Assembly (NCBI GenBank): GCA_024123955.1
Contig: CP099652.1
Span: forward strand, 1,302,001-1,366,000
Length of the DNA stretch: 64,000 nucleotides
DNA from: Oxalobacteraceae bacterium OTU3CINTB1
Lineage (GTDB): Bacteria; Pseudomonadota; Gammaproteobacteria; Burkholderiales; Burkholderiaceae_D
Reading direction: 5' to 3'
Shown here: positions 19,965-29,233 of the stretch, in pieces
Numbering within the stretch: position 1 is the stretch's first letter
How the letters are laid out: each line of letters opens with the position of its first letter
Made by a program: the position numbers and the translations under genes
Notes under the pieces: model-generated
Database searches by the model: none
Told to the model about the DNA's origin: nothing
Seen by the model: only the letters and a program-made list of their open reading frames with translations

Positions 19965-21332
19965 CTAGCGCATGCCCGGCATCATGCCCTTCATCGAGCG
20001 CATCATCTTCATCATGCCGCCGCCGGAGAGCTTTTTCATCATCGATTGCATCTGCTCGAACTGGGTCAGCATGCGGTTCACTTCCTGCACTTGCACGCCG
20101 GCGCCGGCGGCGATGCGGCGCTTGCGGGTGGCCTTGATCAGTTCCGGCTTGGCCCGTTCCTGCGGCGTCATCGAATCGATGATGCCGACCATGCGCCGCA
20201 CCTGCTTGTCGGCCTGGTCCATGTTGGCGCCGCCGGCGGCCTGCTGGAACTGCGCCGGCAGCTTGTCGACCAGGCTGGCCATGCCGCCCATTTTCTTCAT
20301 CTGGCCCAGTTGCGCCTTGAAGTCGTTCATGTCGAACTTGCCGCCGACCTTCATCTTCTGCGCCAGGTCGGCCGCCGCCTTGCTGTCGACGCCTTTGCGC
20401 GCCTCTTCGACCAGCGCCATGATGTCGCCCATGCCCAGCACGCGGTTGGCCATGCGGGCCGGGTCGAACGGCTCGAGGCCGTCGAGTTTTTCGGACACGC
20501 CGGCAAACTTGATCGGCTTGCCGGTGATGTGGCGCACCGACAGCGCCGCGCCGCCGCGCGAATCGCCGTCCAGCTTGGTCAGCACGATGCCGGTCAGCGG
20601 CAGCGCGTCGTTGAAGGCCTTGGCGGTGTTGATGGCGTCCTGGCCGAGCATGGCGTCGACCACGAACAGGGTTTCGATCGGCTTGACGGCCGCGTGCACG
20701 GCGGCGATCTCGGTCATCATCGCCTCGTCGATGCCCAGGCGGCCGGCGGTGTCGATGATCAGCACGTCGTGGTAGTGCTTCTTGGCCCAGTCGAGCGCGG
20801 CGAGCGCGATGTCGACCGGCTTGTCCTGCGCGGTGGACGGGAAGAAGTCGGCGCCGACCTGCGCGGTGACCGATTGCAGCTGGGCGATCGCGGCCGGACG
20901 GTAGACGTCGGCCGACACCGTCAGCACCTTCTTCTTCTTTTCTTCCTTCAGGTATTTGGCCAGCTTGCCGACGGTGGTGGTTTTACCGACACCCTGCAGA
21001 CCGGCCATCAGGATGATCGCCGGCGGCTGCTGGGCGAAGCTCAGCTGCGTGGCCTCCGGGCCGAGGTCGGCGCCCATCAAGGTGGCCAGCTCGCGCTGCA
21101 CCACGCCGACCAGCGCCTGGCCCGGCGTGAGCGACGAGATCACTTCCTCGCCCAGGGCTTTTTCCTTGACCCGGGCGATGAATTCGCGCACGGCCGGCAG
21201 GGCGACGTCGGCCTCGAGCAGCGCCATGCGCACTTCGCGCAGCATCTCGGCGGTGTTGGCTTCGGTCAGGCGGGCCTCGCCGCGCATCGTTTTGACGACC
21301 TTGGCAAGGCGTTGGGTAAGATTATCTAGCAT
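19965..21332 (-). CDS. ffh: Signal recognition particle protein Ffh
   Basis: 455 residues. The GTPase that, with 4.5S RNA, recognises signal sequences and targets nascent chains to FtsY and the Sec translocon. N domain at 1-90 (MLDNLTQRLAKVVKTMRG), G domain with GLQGVGKTTTVGKLA near residue 108, DTAGRLG, TKLDGDSRGGAALS and the methionine-rich M domain ending in GGGMMKMMRSMKGMMPGMR. Its usual neighbour across a divergent promoter is ypjD; here that gene lies 5 kb away, beyond an inserted block. A short GC-rich hairpin without a T-run (around 19932-19949) lies after the stop. Confidence 0.97.
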   Translation of the reverse strand: MLDNLTQRLAKVVKTMRGEARLTEANTAEMLREVRMALLEADVALPAVREFIARVKEKALGEEVISSLTPGQALVGVVQRELATLMGADLGPEATQLSFAQQPPAIILMAGLQGVGKTTTVGKLAKYLKEEKKKKVLTVSADVYRPAAIAQLQSVTAQVGADFFPSTAQDKPVDIALAALDWAKKHYHDVLIIDTAGRLGIDEAMMTEIAAVHAAVKPIETLFVVDAMLGQDAINTAKAFNDALPLTGIVLTKLDGDSRGGAALSVRHITGKPIKFAGVSEKLDGLEPFDPARMANRVLGMGDIMALVEEARKGVDSKAAADLAQKMKVGGKFDMNDFKAQLGQMKKMGGMASLVDKLPAQFQQAAGGANMDQADKQVRRMVGIIDSMTPQERAKPELIKATRKRRIAAGAGVQVQEVNRMLTQFEQMQSMMKKLSGGGMMKMMRSMKGMMPGMR

Positions 21333-21421
21333 GATGGATGTGCAACCTGTAGGGGGAGCCGGCCCGCGGCCGGACGATGGCCGCCATTTTACCGCATGAC
21401 AGCCGGCTTCCCCGCGCGCGC

Positions 21422-23584
21422 CTAGTTCGGCAGCACCAGTTTGAGGATGGCCCCGCCGGAGACGATGGCCAGGGTGCGCGGTCCGGTCGGCGTCACGGCC
21501 AGGCCGAGCGGGGCGTCCCAGTGGGTCGGCGAGGCGATCAGGCTACCCGGGGCGGCGCCGAGGCGGTTGCCGTTCAGGCCGGCAGTGCCGGCCACCACGG
21601 TGCGCGCGCCGTTGGCTTCGAGGCGGTAGACCAGACCGGCGCCCGAGTCGGCGCGGTAGCGGTAGCCGTCGGGCGCGACGCCCACGCCGGCTGGCAAGGC
21701 GGCCACCGTGCTGACCAGGCCGGCGGCGTCGATCCGCCGGTACACCAGGGCGCCGTTGCCCTGGTCTTCGACATACAAATTGCCGTCGGCGTCAAAGCCG
21801 AGCATGGTGATGGCGTAGAAATCGGCGGCGGTTCCCTGGCCGTCCTTGCGCGGGGCGCTGGCTAGCGCGTCGGCGGTCGACCCGGCGAACGGCTGCGGCA
21901 CGCCGTCGGCGCCCAAGCGGTAGATCGCCCCGGCATTGTAGGCCGGCTGGTCGAACTTGCCGACGTACCTGCGATGCGAGATATACACGGTGCCGTCCGG
22001 CGAGGCGATGATCTCCGACGCCGCCAGCGGCGGGGCCAGGGTGGTGTCGAGGATTTTGGTGACCTGGCCGGCGGTCGAGATTTTGTAGGCGGTGGTGTGC
22101 TCCCGCGTCACTTCGTCGAGCACGTACAGGTTGCCGGCCAGGTCGGCGCTGATCGAGCGGGGATTGACGAAACGCGCCGTCGCCACCGGGCCTGTCACCT
22201 CGCCCGTGATGTCGCCGCTATCGCCGGCGAAGGCGGCCAATGTGCCGTTGTCGGCGATCTTGCGCAGCTCGGCGCCCTTGGAAACGATGGCCGTGCCGTC
22301 GGTCAGATAGCGCAGCCATTTGACCGGATAGGCCCAGCCGGCCACCGGCGTCGCCGGGGTGTCGTGGCGGTAGGTGCCGCTAGCCAGGGTGGTCACCGTG
22401 CCGTCGGCGGCGACCTTGCGCAGCCGGTAGGCGATGGTGGACGTGTCGCCGTTGGCGACCGGCTGGTCGAAGTCGAGCACGCGGATGGTGCCGCCCTGGT
22501 CGATCGCCACCGACGCCTGGTGGTTGCCGAAATGCGCGGCCGCGCCGACGCCATCCCTCGGCGTGCCGGCGGCGGTCAGGTCGCCCGCCAGAGTGGTGAC
22601 GACGCCGGCCGGCGTGATCTTGCGCACGCTCGAGCAGGCCAGGACGATCAGGTTGCCGGCGGCGTCGAGCGTGGCGTCGTTGATCGCGCCCAGACGCGCG
22701 GTGGCGCCGTTGCCGTCCCGGCAGGGCGCGGCGCCGTCCTCTTCGTTGCCGATGGTGACGCCGGCGCTGCCGTCGAGGCCGACCGTGGCGATCTGCGCGT
22801 TTCCGATCAGGAACAGGCCGGCACGGCCGGCGACGATGCGTTTGGGCTGGCCGGTTTGCGCGGACGTCAGGAACGGCACCGCACTATTGTCCGGCAGTAG
22901 CTTCAGCACCCGGGTTTTGCTTTCGCCGTCCAGGCCCAGCAGATAGGCCGTGTTGTCCGGCGCAACGCTGACATCGTTGAAGATGGGCCACGAGGCCGGC
23001 AAGGCGATGGTAGTCACGGCGCCGGCGGCGCCGACCTTGCGCAACCGTTGGCCGCCGTCGACGACCAGCAGGTTGCCCGAGGCGTCGGGCGCGATGGCGT
23101 TGATGGTGCTGAAGCGCGCCGCCGTGCCCGCGCCGTCGAGGTTGCCCTGGCTGCCGAGCACGCCGGCGAGCAGATCCAGGCCCGGCGCGCCGGGGTCGGG
23201 GTAGACGGTGACGCGGAAGGTTTTGGTCGCGTCGCCGGCGCTGGCCTTGATGCGCACCGTCGTGTTGGCGCTGATGCCGGCGGCCGGCGGCACGTAGCTG
23301 ACGGTGGCGCCGCTGGCCGCCGACAACGTGCCCGGGCCTTCGACGATGGTCCAGGCGATGGTGGTGCCCAGGACGGGGGCGGCGTTGAGCGTGACGGCCT
23401 TGCCGCCAACCAGCACCTGACTGGCCTCGCCGGTCACCGTGACCGACGGCGCGACGATCGGCGGCGGCGGCGGGGCGGTGGCGACCACATCGGCGCCGCC
23501 GCCGCCACAGGCGGCAATTGTCAGGAAGAGGGTGGTGGCGCCGCACGCGCGGGCCAGGTTGGTGCCGGAGAGTGGTGGGTTCAT
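21422..23584 (-). CDS. Lipoprotein with NHL-type beta-propeller repeats
   Basis: 720 residues. A lipobox (I-A-A-C, Cys26) ends a short signal peptide. A Pro-rich linker and an Ig-like domain (about 45-135, VTVTGEASQVLVGGKAVTLNA) follow. The rest is an array of NHL-like repeats (IAPDASGNLLVVDGGQRLRKV, ATLDAAGNLIVLACSSVRKI, ISADLAGNLYVLDEVT, GFDADGNLYVEDQGNG) forming one or more six-bladed propellers. Such domains bind proteins or glycans; the ligand here is unknown. The ATG has no Shine-Dalgarno site and is preceded by an AT-rich palindrome. The gene belongs to the block inserted between ffh and ypjD. Confidence 0.85.
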   Translation of the reverse strand: MNPPLSGTNLARACGATTLFLTIAACGGGGADVVATAPPPPPIVAPSVTVTGEASQVLVGGKAVTLNAAPVLGTTIAWTIVEGPGTLSAASGATVSYVPPAAGISANTTVRIKASAGDATKTFRVTVYPDPGAPGLDLLAGVLGSQGNLDGAGTAARFSTINAIAPDASGNLLVVDGGQRLRKVGAAGAVTTIALPASWPIFNDVSVAPDNTAYLLGLDGESKTRVLKLLPDNSAVPFLTSAQTGQPKRIVAGRAGLFLIGNAQIATVGLDGSAGVTIGNEEDGAAPCRDGNGATARLGAINDATLDAAGNLIVLACSSVRKITPAGVVTTLAGDLTAAGTPRDGVGAAAHFGNHQASVAIDQGGTIRVLDFDQPVANGDTSTIAYRLRKVAADGTVTTLASGTYRHDTPATPVAGWAYPVKWLRYLTDGTAIVSKGAELRKIADNGTLAAFAGDSGDITGEVTGPVATARFVNPRSISADLAGNLYVLDEVTREHTTAYKISTAGQVTKILDTTLAPPLAASEIIASPDGTVYISHRRYVGKFDQPAYNAGAIYRLGADGVPQPFAGSTADALASAPRKDGQGTAADFYAITMLGFDADGNLYVEDQGNGALVYRRIDAAGLVSTVAALPAGVGVAPDGYRYRADSGAGLVYRLEANGARTVVAGTAGLNGNRLGAAPGSLIASPTHWDAPLGLAVTPTGPRTLAIVSGGAILKLVLPN

Positions 23585-23586
23585 GG

Positions 23587-23607
23587 ATATTAATTAATAA
23601 TTAATAT
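23587..23607. promoter_or_regulatory. AT-rich palindrome next to lipoprotein start
   Basis: ATATTAATT-AAT-AATTAATAT, a perfect 9+9-base inverted repeat, begins 2 bases upstream of the lipoprotein ATG in an otherwise GC-rich genome. It replaces the ribosome binding site, so it may be an operator, or an unstructured AT-rich leader that allows initiation without Shine-Dalgarno pairing. Confidence 0.45.
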
Positions 23608-23772
23608 TATCGAATCCACATAGTATCTGATCTAGCGCAAGCAATATGCGCAAATTGTCACGGGCATCAACTATTCCGTAGTTGTTTGGCAGGGAGCTAA
23701 TAGGCAAGACCAAAGCCCCTTGGTATGATCTGTGCACCACCGCAACATCACGTACACCCCTAGGAGAGCCGG

Positions 23773-24750
23773 ATGAAATTCAAAGCGTTCCGCATGAGGT
23801 TAGCCGCAGCACTGCTCAGCACTGTCGCCGCCGGCGCCCACGCGCAGGACGTGGTCCGGCTGGGCAACCTGAAGTTCGCCCACTACGGCGCCGTCTCCTA
23901 TATAAAGGAGATCGCGCCCAAGTGCGGCATCAAGGTCGAGGAGCACGTCTTCGCCAAGGGGCTGGACGTGATGCAGGCCATCATCGCCGGCGAGCTCGAC
24001 ATCGGCACCACGGCGTCGGAGGCGGCCATTTCCGGGCGCGCCGGCGGCGCGCCGATCTATGTGGTGGCCGGTTTCGCCAAGGGCGGGGCGCGGCTGGTCG
24101 GGCGCACCGACCTGAACCTGAAAACCGTCAAGGACCTCAAGGGCAAGCGGGTCGGCGTCACGCGCGGCGGCATCCAGGAGGTGCTGCTGCTGGCCGAGCT
24201 GCAAAAGAACGGCATGACGTTCGCCGACCAGCCGGGCAAGGACGTGCAGCTGGTGTTCCTGGCCTACGCCGACCTCAACCAGGCGCTGCTGGGCAAGAAC
24301 ATCGACGCCATGATGCAGTCCGAGCCGCAGTCCTCCCAGGCCATCAACAAGGGTTTCGGCAGCGAGATGCTCAAGCCCTACGACACCCCGATCGGCGAGC
24401 CGGTGCGCACCATGGTCATGACCGAGAAGTTCTACAAGGAGCGCCGGCCGGTGGCCGAGAAGTTCATGAACTGCTTCGTGCAGGCGACCAAGAGCTTCAT
24501 CGAAAACAAGGCGCTGGCCGAGAAGTATGTGCGCGAGGTGGTGTTCAAGGGCCAGATCACCAAGGACGATTTCGACGACGCCATCGGCAATTCGCCCTAC
24601 AGCTACGACATCACGCCCGAGCATATCCAGACCACCACCGACGTCATGGTCAAGACCGGCGTCGGTCGCATGAGCAAGCCGCCGCTGGCCAGGGACTGGG
24701 TCAAGACCGACCTGCTCGACGCGGCCAAGAAGAACCTGGGCGTGAAGTAA
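23773..24750 (+). CDS. ABC transporter substrate-binding protein, NitT/TauT type
   Basis: 325 residues with a signal peptide (MRLAAALLSTVAAGAHA-Q). Periplasmic binding protein of the SsuA/TauA/NrtA class: VRLGNLKFAHYGAVSYIKEI at the start of the mature chain, GELDIGTTASEAAISGRAGG, DLKGKRVGVTRGGIQEVLLLAEL and YADLNQALLGKNIDAMMQSEP, each typical of the family. Candidate ligands include sulfonates, nitrate or pyrimidine precursors; the sequence does not decide. It is first in a tight three-gene operon; a possible -10 box (TATGAT) is at 23724-23729. Confidence 0.9.
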   Translation: MKFKAFRMRLAAALLSTVAAGAHAQDVVRLGNLKFAHYGAVSYIKEIAPKCGIKVEEHVFAKGLDVMQAIIAGELDIGTTASEAAISGRAGGAPIYVVAGFAKGGARLVGRTDLNLKTVKDLKGKRVGVTRGGIQEVLLLAELQKNGMTFADQPGKDVQLVFLAYADLNQALLGKNIDAMMQSEPQSSQAINKGFGSEMLKPYDTPIGEPVRTMVMTEKFYKERRPVAEKFMNCFVQATKSFIENKALAEKYVREVVFKGQITKDDFDDAIGNSPYSYDITPEHIQTTTDVMVKTGVGRMSKPPLARDWVKTDLLDAAKKNLGVK

Positions 24751-25581
24751 ATGGCCGCCCGCTCCAACTCCTCCTGGCGCCAGGCCGCCGTCGGCATGGT
24801 GGTGCCGGCCCTGGTCATCGCGCTGTGGCAGGCGGTGGCGATGCTCGGCTGGGTCAATCCGCAGGTGCTGCCGTCGCCGCTGGCGGTGGTGGAAAAGTGG
24901 ATCGCTTACCTGCTGCCGCTGCAGCCGTATGATCCGGCCGCCGGGAGCTGGCTGGCGTGGGCCGTCTCCGGCGAGTTGATCACCGATTCGATCGGCAGCC
25001 TGTATCGGGTGGTGGTCGGTTTCGTCATCGGCGCCGGGCTGGCGTTGCCGATCGGCCTGGCCATGGGCGCCAAGCCGAGGGTCTACGACTGGCTCAATCC
25101 CCTGGTGCAGCTGCTGCGGCCCATCCCGCCGATCGCCTACATTCCGTTGTCGATCCTGTGGTTCGGGCTCGGTAATCCGCCGGCCGTGTTCCTGATCGCG
25201 CTGGGCGCCTTCTTCCCGGTGCTGATGAATACCATCGCCGGCGTGCGCCAGGTCGACGGCATCTACCTGCGCGCGGCGCGCAACCTGGGCGCCAGCGGCG
25301 GCACCATGTTCCTGCGCGTGATCCTGCCGGCCGCCGTGCCCTATATCCTGTCCGGCGTGCGGATCGGCATCGGCACCGCCTTCATCGTGGTCATCGTCTC
25401 CGAGATGATCGCCGTGAACAACGGCCTCGGTTTCCGCATCCTGGAGGCGCGCGAGTACTTCTGGTCCGACAAAATCATCGCCGGCATGATCAGCATCGGC
25501 TTGATCGGCCTGGCCATCGACGTCGGCATGAACAAGCTGAATAACCACCTGCTGCGCTGGCACCGCGGATTGGAGAATTAA
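24751..25581 (+). CDS. ABC transporter permease, NitT/TauT type
   Basis: 276 residues, start immediately after the stop of the binding-protein gene. Six or so membrane helices (VVPALVIALWQAVAML, VVVGFVIGAGLALPIGLAMG, IAYIPLSILWFGLG, PAVFLIALGAFFPVLMNTIAG) and the cytoplasmic EAA loop (YLRAARNLGASGGTMFLRVILPAAVPYILSG, read in two parts) that contacts the ATPase. Typical BPD_transp_1 / SsuC-TauC-like inner-membrane subunit. Confidence 0.93.
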   Translation: MAARSNSSWRQAAVGMVVPALVIALWQAVAMLGWVNPQVLPSPLAVVEKWIAYLLPLQPYDPAAGSWLAWAVSGELITDSIGSLYRVVVGFVIGAGLALPIGLAMGAKPRVYDWLNPLVQLLRPIPPIAYIPLSILWFGLGNPPAVFLIALGAFFPVLMNTIAGVRQVDGIYLRAARNLGASGGTMFLRVILPAAVPYILSGVRIGIGTAFIVVIVSEMIAVNNGLGFRILEAREYFWSDKIIAGMISIGLIGLAIDVGMNKLNNHLLRWHRGLEN

Positions 25582-26378
25582 TGAGCGCTACCCATATCGT
25601 CGTATCGAATGTGAGCAAGGTGTTCCAGACCGCCGACCGCGAACTGGTGGCGCTCAAGGACATCAACCTGGAGATCCCGCAGGGGCAGTTCGTCTGCCTG
25701 CTGGGACCTTCCGGCTGCGGCAAATCGACCCTGCTCAACGCGGTGGCCGGCTTCGCGCCGCCGACGTCGGGCAGCATCACCGCCGACGGCAAGCTGGTGA
25801 CCGGACCGGGACCGGAGCGCGGCATGGTGTTCCAGGAGTACGCGCTGTTCCCGTGGATGACGGTGGCCGACAACGTCGCCTTCGGCCTGGAGATCAAGGG
25901 CATGGCCAAGGGCGAGATCAACGCCATCGTCGACAAGCTGCTCGGCATGCTGTCCCTGCAGGACTTCCGCAGCCGCTTTCCGAAGGACCTGTCGGGCGGC
26001 ATGCGCCAGCGCGTCGCCATCGCCCGGGTGCTGGCGCTGGACTCGCCGATCATGCTGATGGACGAGCCGTTCGGCGCGCTCGACGCGCTCACGCGCCGCA
26101 ACCTGCAGGACGAACTGCTGCGCATCTGGTCAGAGCTGAAAAAGACCATCATCTTCGTCACCCACAGTATAGAAGAGGCGATTTACCTGGCCGACCGCAT
26201 CGTCGTCATGACCTACCGGCCGGGCACCGTCAAGCGCGACCTGATCGTCGATCTGCCGCGCATGCGCGATCCGGCCGCCGCCGAATTCAACGCCCTGAAG
26301 CGCGAACTGGGACAGCTGGTCATGGAGGAACAGCAGCGCCACCACAACGACGAACTGAGGATGGCAGCCGTCGACTGA
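25581..26378 (+). CDS. ABC transporter ATP-binding protein, NitT/TauT type
   Basis: 265 residues, ATG overlapping the permease stop by one base (TAATG). Walker A GPSGCGKST, Q-loop MVFQEYALFPWMTV, signature LSGGMRQRVAIARVLA, Walker B IMLMDEPFGALDALT and H-loop FVTHSIEEA are all intact. It powers uptake by the two preceding proteins. It ends 22 bases before ypjD and marks the right edge of the inserted block. Confidence 0.95.
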   Translation: MSATHIVVSNVSKVFQTADRELVALKDINLEIPQGQFVCLLGPSGCGKSTLLNAVAGFAPPTSGSITADGKLVTGPGPERGMVFQEYALFPWMTVADNVAFGLEIKGMAKGEINAIVDKLLGMLSLQDFRSRFPKDLSGGMRQRVAIARVLALDSPIMLMDEPFGALDALTRRNLQDELLRIWSELKKTIIFVTHSIEEAIYLADRIVVMTYRPGTVKRDLIVDLPRMRDPAAAEFNALKRELGQLVMEEQQRHHNDELRMAAVD

Positions 26379-26400
26379 GCGATGGTGTAAACTGCCGGAC

Positions 26401-27204
26401 ATGCAGACCTACTTGTTCATCGCAGCCATCGCGCTGTACATCCTGTGCGCCGCCCTGCCATCGCGCCGCGCCGGCCTGATTTCGGCCGTGACGGTGGCCG
26501 CCTGGACCTTGCACGGCGCCGGCCTGTGGCTGGAGGTGGCGGCGGCCGGTTCGCTGCGGATCGGTTTCGCGGCCATGCTGTCGTCGGCCTTGTGGGTCTC
26601 GGTGGCGGCCTACTGGCTTGAAAACCGCAATTTCAGCCTGGACGGCATGCGCCGCCTGGTCATGCCCAGCGCCGCCGTCGCCGCCGCGCTGCAGGCCATT
26701 TTCCCCGGTAATTTGATTCCGCTGGAGGGCAAAACCTCGCTGTTCGGCTGGCACATTGCCATCGCCACGATGGCCTACAGCACCCTGACCATCGCCGCCT
26801 TCCATGCCGTGCTGATGGCGCTGCAGGAGGCGCGGCTGCACGCGGCCACCGACCGCAAAAGCTTCCTGTCCGGCGCGCTGGACCAGCTGCCCGCGCTGCT
26901 GACGATGGAGAAGCTGTTGTTCCGCATGATAGGCTTCGGCTTCGCGTTATTGAGTTTGACGGTGTTGTCGGGCATCGTGTTTTCGGAACAGCTGTTCGGC
27001 CAGGCCCTCAAATGGGACCACAAGTCGGCGTTTACGCTACTGTCCTGGATGTTGTTCGCCGCGCTGCTGGCCGGCCGGCGCTTCCGCGGCTGGCGCGGCA
27101 AGACGGCGCTGAGCTTCACCCTGGCCGGATTTGCGACGTTGTTGCTGGCGTATGTCGGCAGCCGTTTTGTGTTTGAAGTGGTTTTGCATAAAGGATGGGC
27201 ATGA
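26401..27204 (+). CDS. ypjD: YpjD/CcsA-like inner-membrane protein
   Basis: 267 residues with about eight membrane helices. Belongs to the cytochrome c assembly (CcsA/ResC-like) superfamily; conserved segments include LHGAGLWLEV with a His, FGWHIAIATMAYSTLTIAAFHAVLMAL with two His, and a C-terminal KWDHKSAFTLLSWMLFAALLAGR. The closest described relatives (YpjD/CorE) have been linked to metal or haem handling, but the role is not settled. It starts the conserved run ypjD-PP0621-pilS-pilR-ampD, with overlaps between most genes. Confidence 0.85.
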   Translation: MQTYLFIAAIALYILCAALPSRRAGLISAVTVAAWTLHGAGLWLEVAAAGSLRIGFAAMLSSALWVSVAAYWLENRNFSLDGMRRLVMPSAAVAAALQAIFPGNLIPLEGKTSLFGWHIAIATMAYSTLTIAAFHAVLMALQEARLHAATDRKSFLSGALDQLPALLTMEKLLFRMIGFGFALLSLTVLSGIVFSEQLFGQALKWDHKSAFTLLSWMLFAALLAGRRFRGWRGKTALSFTLAGFATLLLAYVGSRFVFEVVLHKGWA

Positions 27205-27509
27205 GCCGTATTTTGTTTTGGCTGGGACTGATTTTCCTGGTGATCTTCGCGATCCGCAGCAAAATCCGCAGCGCGCAAAAGCGCAACCAGCAGCAGTTCC
27301 GCCAACCGCCGCCGAACCAGGAGGTGCCGCCGGGCGCACCGGGCGCGGGGCAGACCGTCTACAAGGCGCGCACCGAGAAAGCGCTGGCCGACGCCGAGAC
27401 GATGCTCGAATGCGCCAGGTGCGGCATTTTCTTCCCCGCCTCGGAGGCGGTCCACGCCAACGGCCGCGATTACTGCTGCGCGGCGCACGCCGCCGCGCCG
27501 GCGGCGTAA
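27201..27509 (+). CDS. PP0621-family small membrane protein
   Basis: 102 residues; the ATG at 27201 overlaps the ypjD stop (ATGA) and has AAGGATGGG upstream. One N-terminal membrane helix (ILFWLGLIFLVIFAI), a basic and Pro/Gln-rich linker, then a compact zinc-ribbon-like end: MLECARCGIFFPASEAV...YCCAAH, with four Cys and a His as likely metal ligands. The family regularly sits between ypjD and pilS; its function is unknown. Confidence 0.8.
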   Translation: MSRILFWLGLIFLVIFAIRSKIRSAQKRNQQQFRQPPPNQEVPPGAPGAGQTVYKARTEKALADAETMLECARCGIFFPASEAVHANGRDYCCAAHAAAPAA

Positions 27510-27524
27510 AGCCCGGGCCGACCG

Positions 27525-29219
27525 GTGGTCGCGCGCCTCCAAGCCCTGTCGGCTGAATCGCGCGCCACCTTCTGGCGGTCGCTGCAAACCCTCAACGCCA
27601 CGCGCGTGGTCATCGCGCTGGTGCTGCTGGTCTATCTGAGTTTCGACAGCCGGGGCCTGCGCGCCGCCGGCGACTATCCCTACCTGCCGGTTTGCCTGGC
27701 CTATCTGGGCCTGGCGGTCGCCTTCGCGCTGACGGCCTTCTACTGGCGCCGCCGCTTCCTGCTGCAACTGCTGTCGCAGATCGCCTGCGACCTGGCCGTC
27801 ATCTCGCTGCTGTACCTCGCCGGCGGCGGGGTGCGCAGCGGCCTGGCCATCCTGTATCTGTTCCCGCTGGCCGGTTCGGCCATCCTGGCGCCGCTGGTGC
27901 TGGCGCTGTTCTGCACCGCGCTGGTGGCGCTGTTCATGCTCGGCGAAAGCCTGTGGCAGCTGCTGGCGATGGAGAGCCAGCATGGCCTGCTGCAATCGGG
28001 GTTGTACGGCGCCGCCTTTTTCGCCGCCGTGCTGGTGGTCAACCGCATGGCCGGCAAATTGATCGGCCAGGAGGAGCTGGCGATCCAGCGCGGCATGGAA
28101 ATCAATGTGCAGCAGGCGGTCAACCGGCTCGTGATGGCCAATATCGGCGACGGCATCCTGGTGGTCGATCCGGACGGGCGGGTCTCGGCCGGCAATCCGG
28201 CGGCGCGCCAGATGCTTGGATTGGTCGGCCCGGACCTGAACTTCAAGCTGTCGGCGGCCGCGCCGCTGGCGCCGTTGGCGCAGGCCTACGCCGAATGGCG
28301 CGACGATCCGGCGCGCAGTACCGTCTTCGTCACCATCAAGCCGTTCAGCGACGCCGCGCTGCAAGGGCTGACCGCCGCCTGGAGCGCGCGCCGCGACTTG
28401 TCCGCGCATTTGAAGGTGCGCTTCGCGGCGGTCGACACGTCGTCCTCCGGCGTCGGCTTCGAGCGCAGCGTGATTTTTCTGCAGGACGTGACGGGCATCG
28501 AAAATCAGGCGCAGCAACTGAAGCTGGCGTCGATGGGGCGCCTGACCGCCAGCATCGCCCACGAAGTGCGCAATCCGCTGTCGGCCATCGGCCACGCCAC
28601 CGCGCTGCTGGGGGAGGACCTGGACAGCACCGGGCACCTGCGGCTGCTCAAGATCGTCGGCGACAACGTGGCGCGGGTCAACCGCATGGTCGAGGACATC
28701 CTGCAGCTGTCGCGCAAGGTGCAGCCGAATAACGAGCCGCTGGCGCTGGACGGCTTCCTGGCCGACTTGCGGTCGGAATTCATCAACAACCACGGCCTGC
28801 CGTCGGACATCGTCGGCCTGTCGGTGGCGCCGGGCACGATGGTGCGCTTCGATCCGCTGCACCTGCGCGAGGTGGTGTTTAATCTGTTAAACAACTCGGT
28901 ACGCTATGCCAGCGGCGGCCCGCAATCGATCCGGGTCGACCTGCTCACCCATCCGCACCACGCGCAGCGCATGGAGCTGCATGTGCAGGACGACGGTCCG
29001 GGCATCTCGCCGGAGGTGAGGGCCCACCTGTTCGAGCCGTTTTACACCACATCGAGCAAAGGCACCGGCCTGGGGCTGTATCTGGCGCGCGAATTGTGTT
29101 TGAATAACGAGGCCCGGCTCGATTACGAATACCGTTTCGATAGCCGCGACAGCCCCGATGGCGGCCGCCGCTCCAGCGGACGCTTTGTGATCACCTTCGC
29201 CCAACCGGCGCAAAAATAA
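27525..29219 (+). CDS. pilS: Sensor histidine kinase PilS
   Basis: 564 residues from GTG. Senses the state of type IV pilin and controls PilR phosphorylation. Six membrane helices in the first 190 residues, a PAS domain (ANIGDGILVVDPDGRVSAGNPAARQMLG, in two parts, about 205-235), the H-box SIAHEVRNPLSAIGHA with the phosphorylated His near residue 346, and a HATPase domain with NNSVRYAS, DDGPGISPE and GTGLGLYLAREL. It is followed 14 bases later by pilR. Confidence 0.93.
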   Translation: MVARLQALSAESRATFWRSLQTLNATRVVIALVLLVYLSFDSRGLRAAGDYPYLPVCLAYLGLAVAFALTAFYWRRRFLLQLLSQIACDLAVISLLYLAGGGVRSGLAILYLFPLAGSAILAPLVLALFCTALVALFMLGESLWQLLAMESQHGLLQSGLYGAAFFAAVLVVNRMAGKLIGQEELAIQRGMEINVQQAVNRLVMANIGDGILVVDPDGRVSAGNPAARQMLGLVGPDLNFKLSAAAPLAPLAQAYAEWRDDPARSTVFVTIKPFSDAALQGLTAAWSARRDLSAHLKVRFAAVDTSSSGVGFERSVIFLQDVTGIENQAQQLKLASMGRLTASIAHEVRNPLSAIGHATALLGEDLDSTGHLRLLKIVGDNVARVNRMVEDILQLSRKVQPNNEPLALDGFLADLRSEFINNHGLPSDIVGLSVAPGTMVRFDPLHLREVVFNLLNNSVRYASGGPQSIRVDLLTHPHHAQRMELHVQDDGPGISPEVRAHLFEPFYTTSSKGTGLGLYLARELCLNNEARLDYEYRFDSRDSPDGGRRSSGRFVITFAQPAQK

Positions 29220-29233
29220 GAAGAGGCAGTGCC

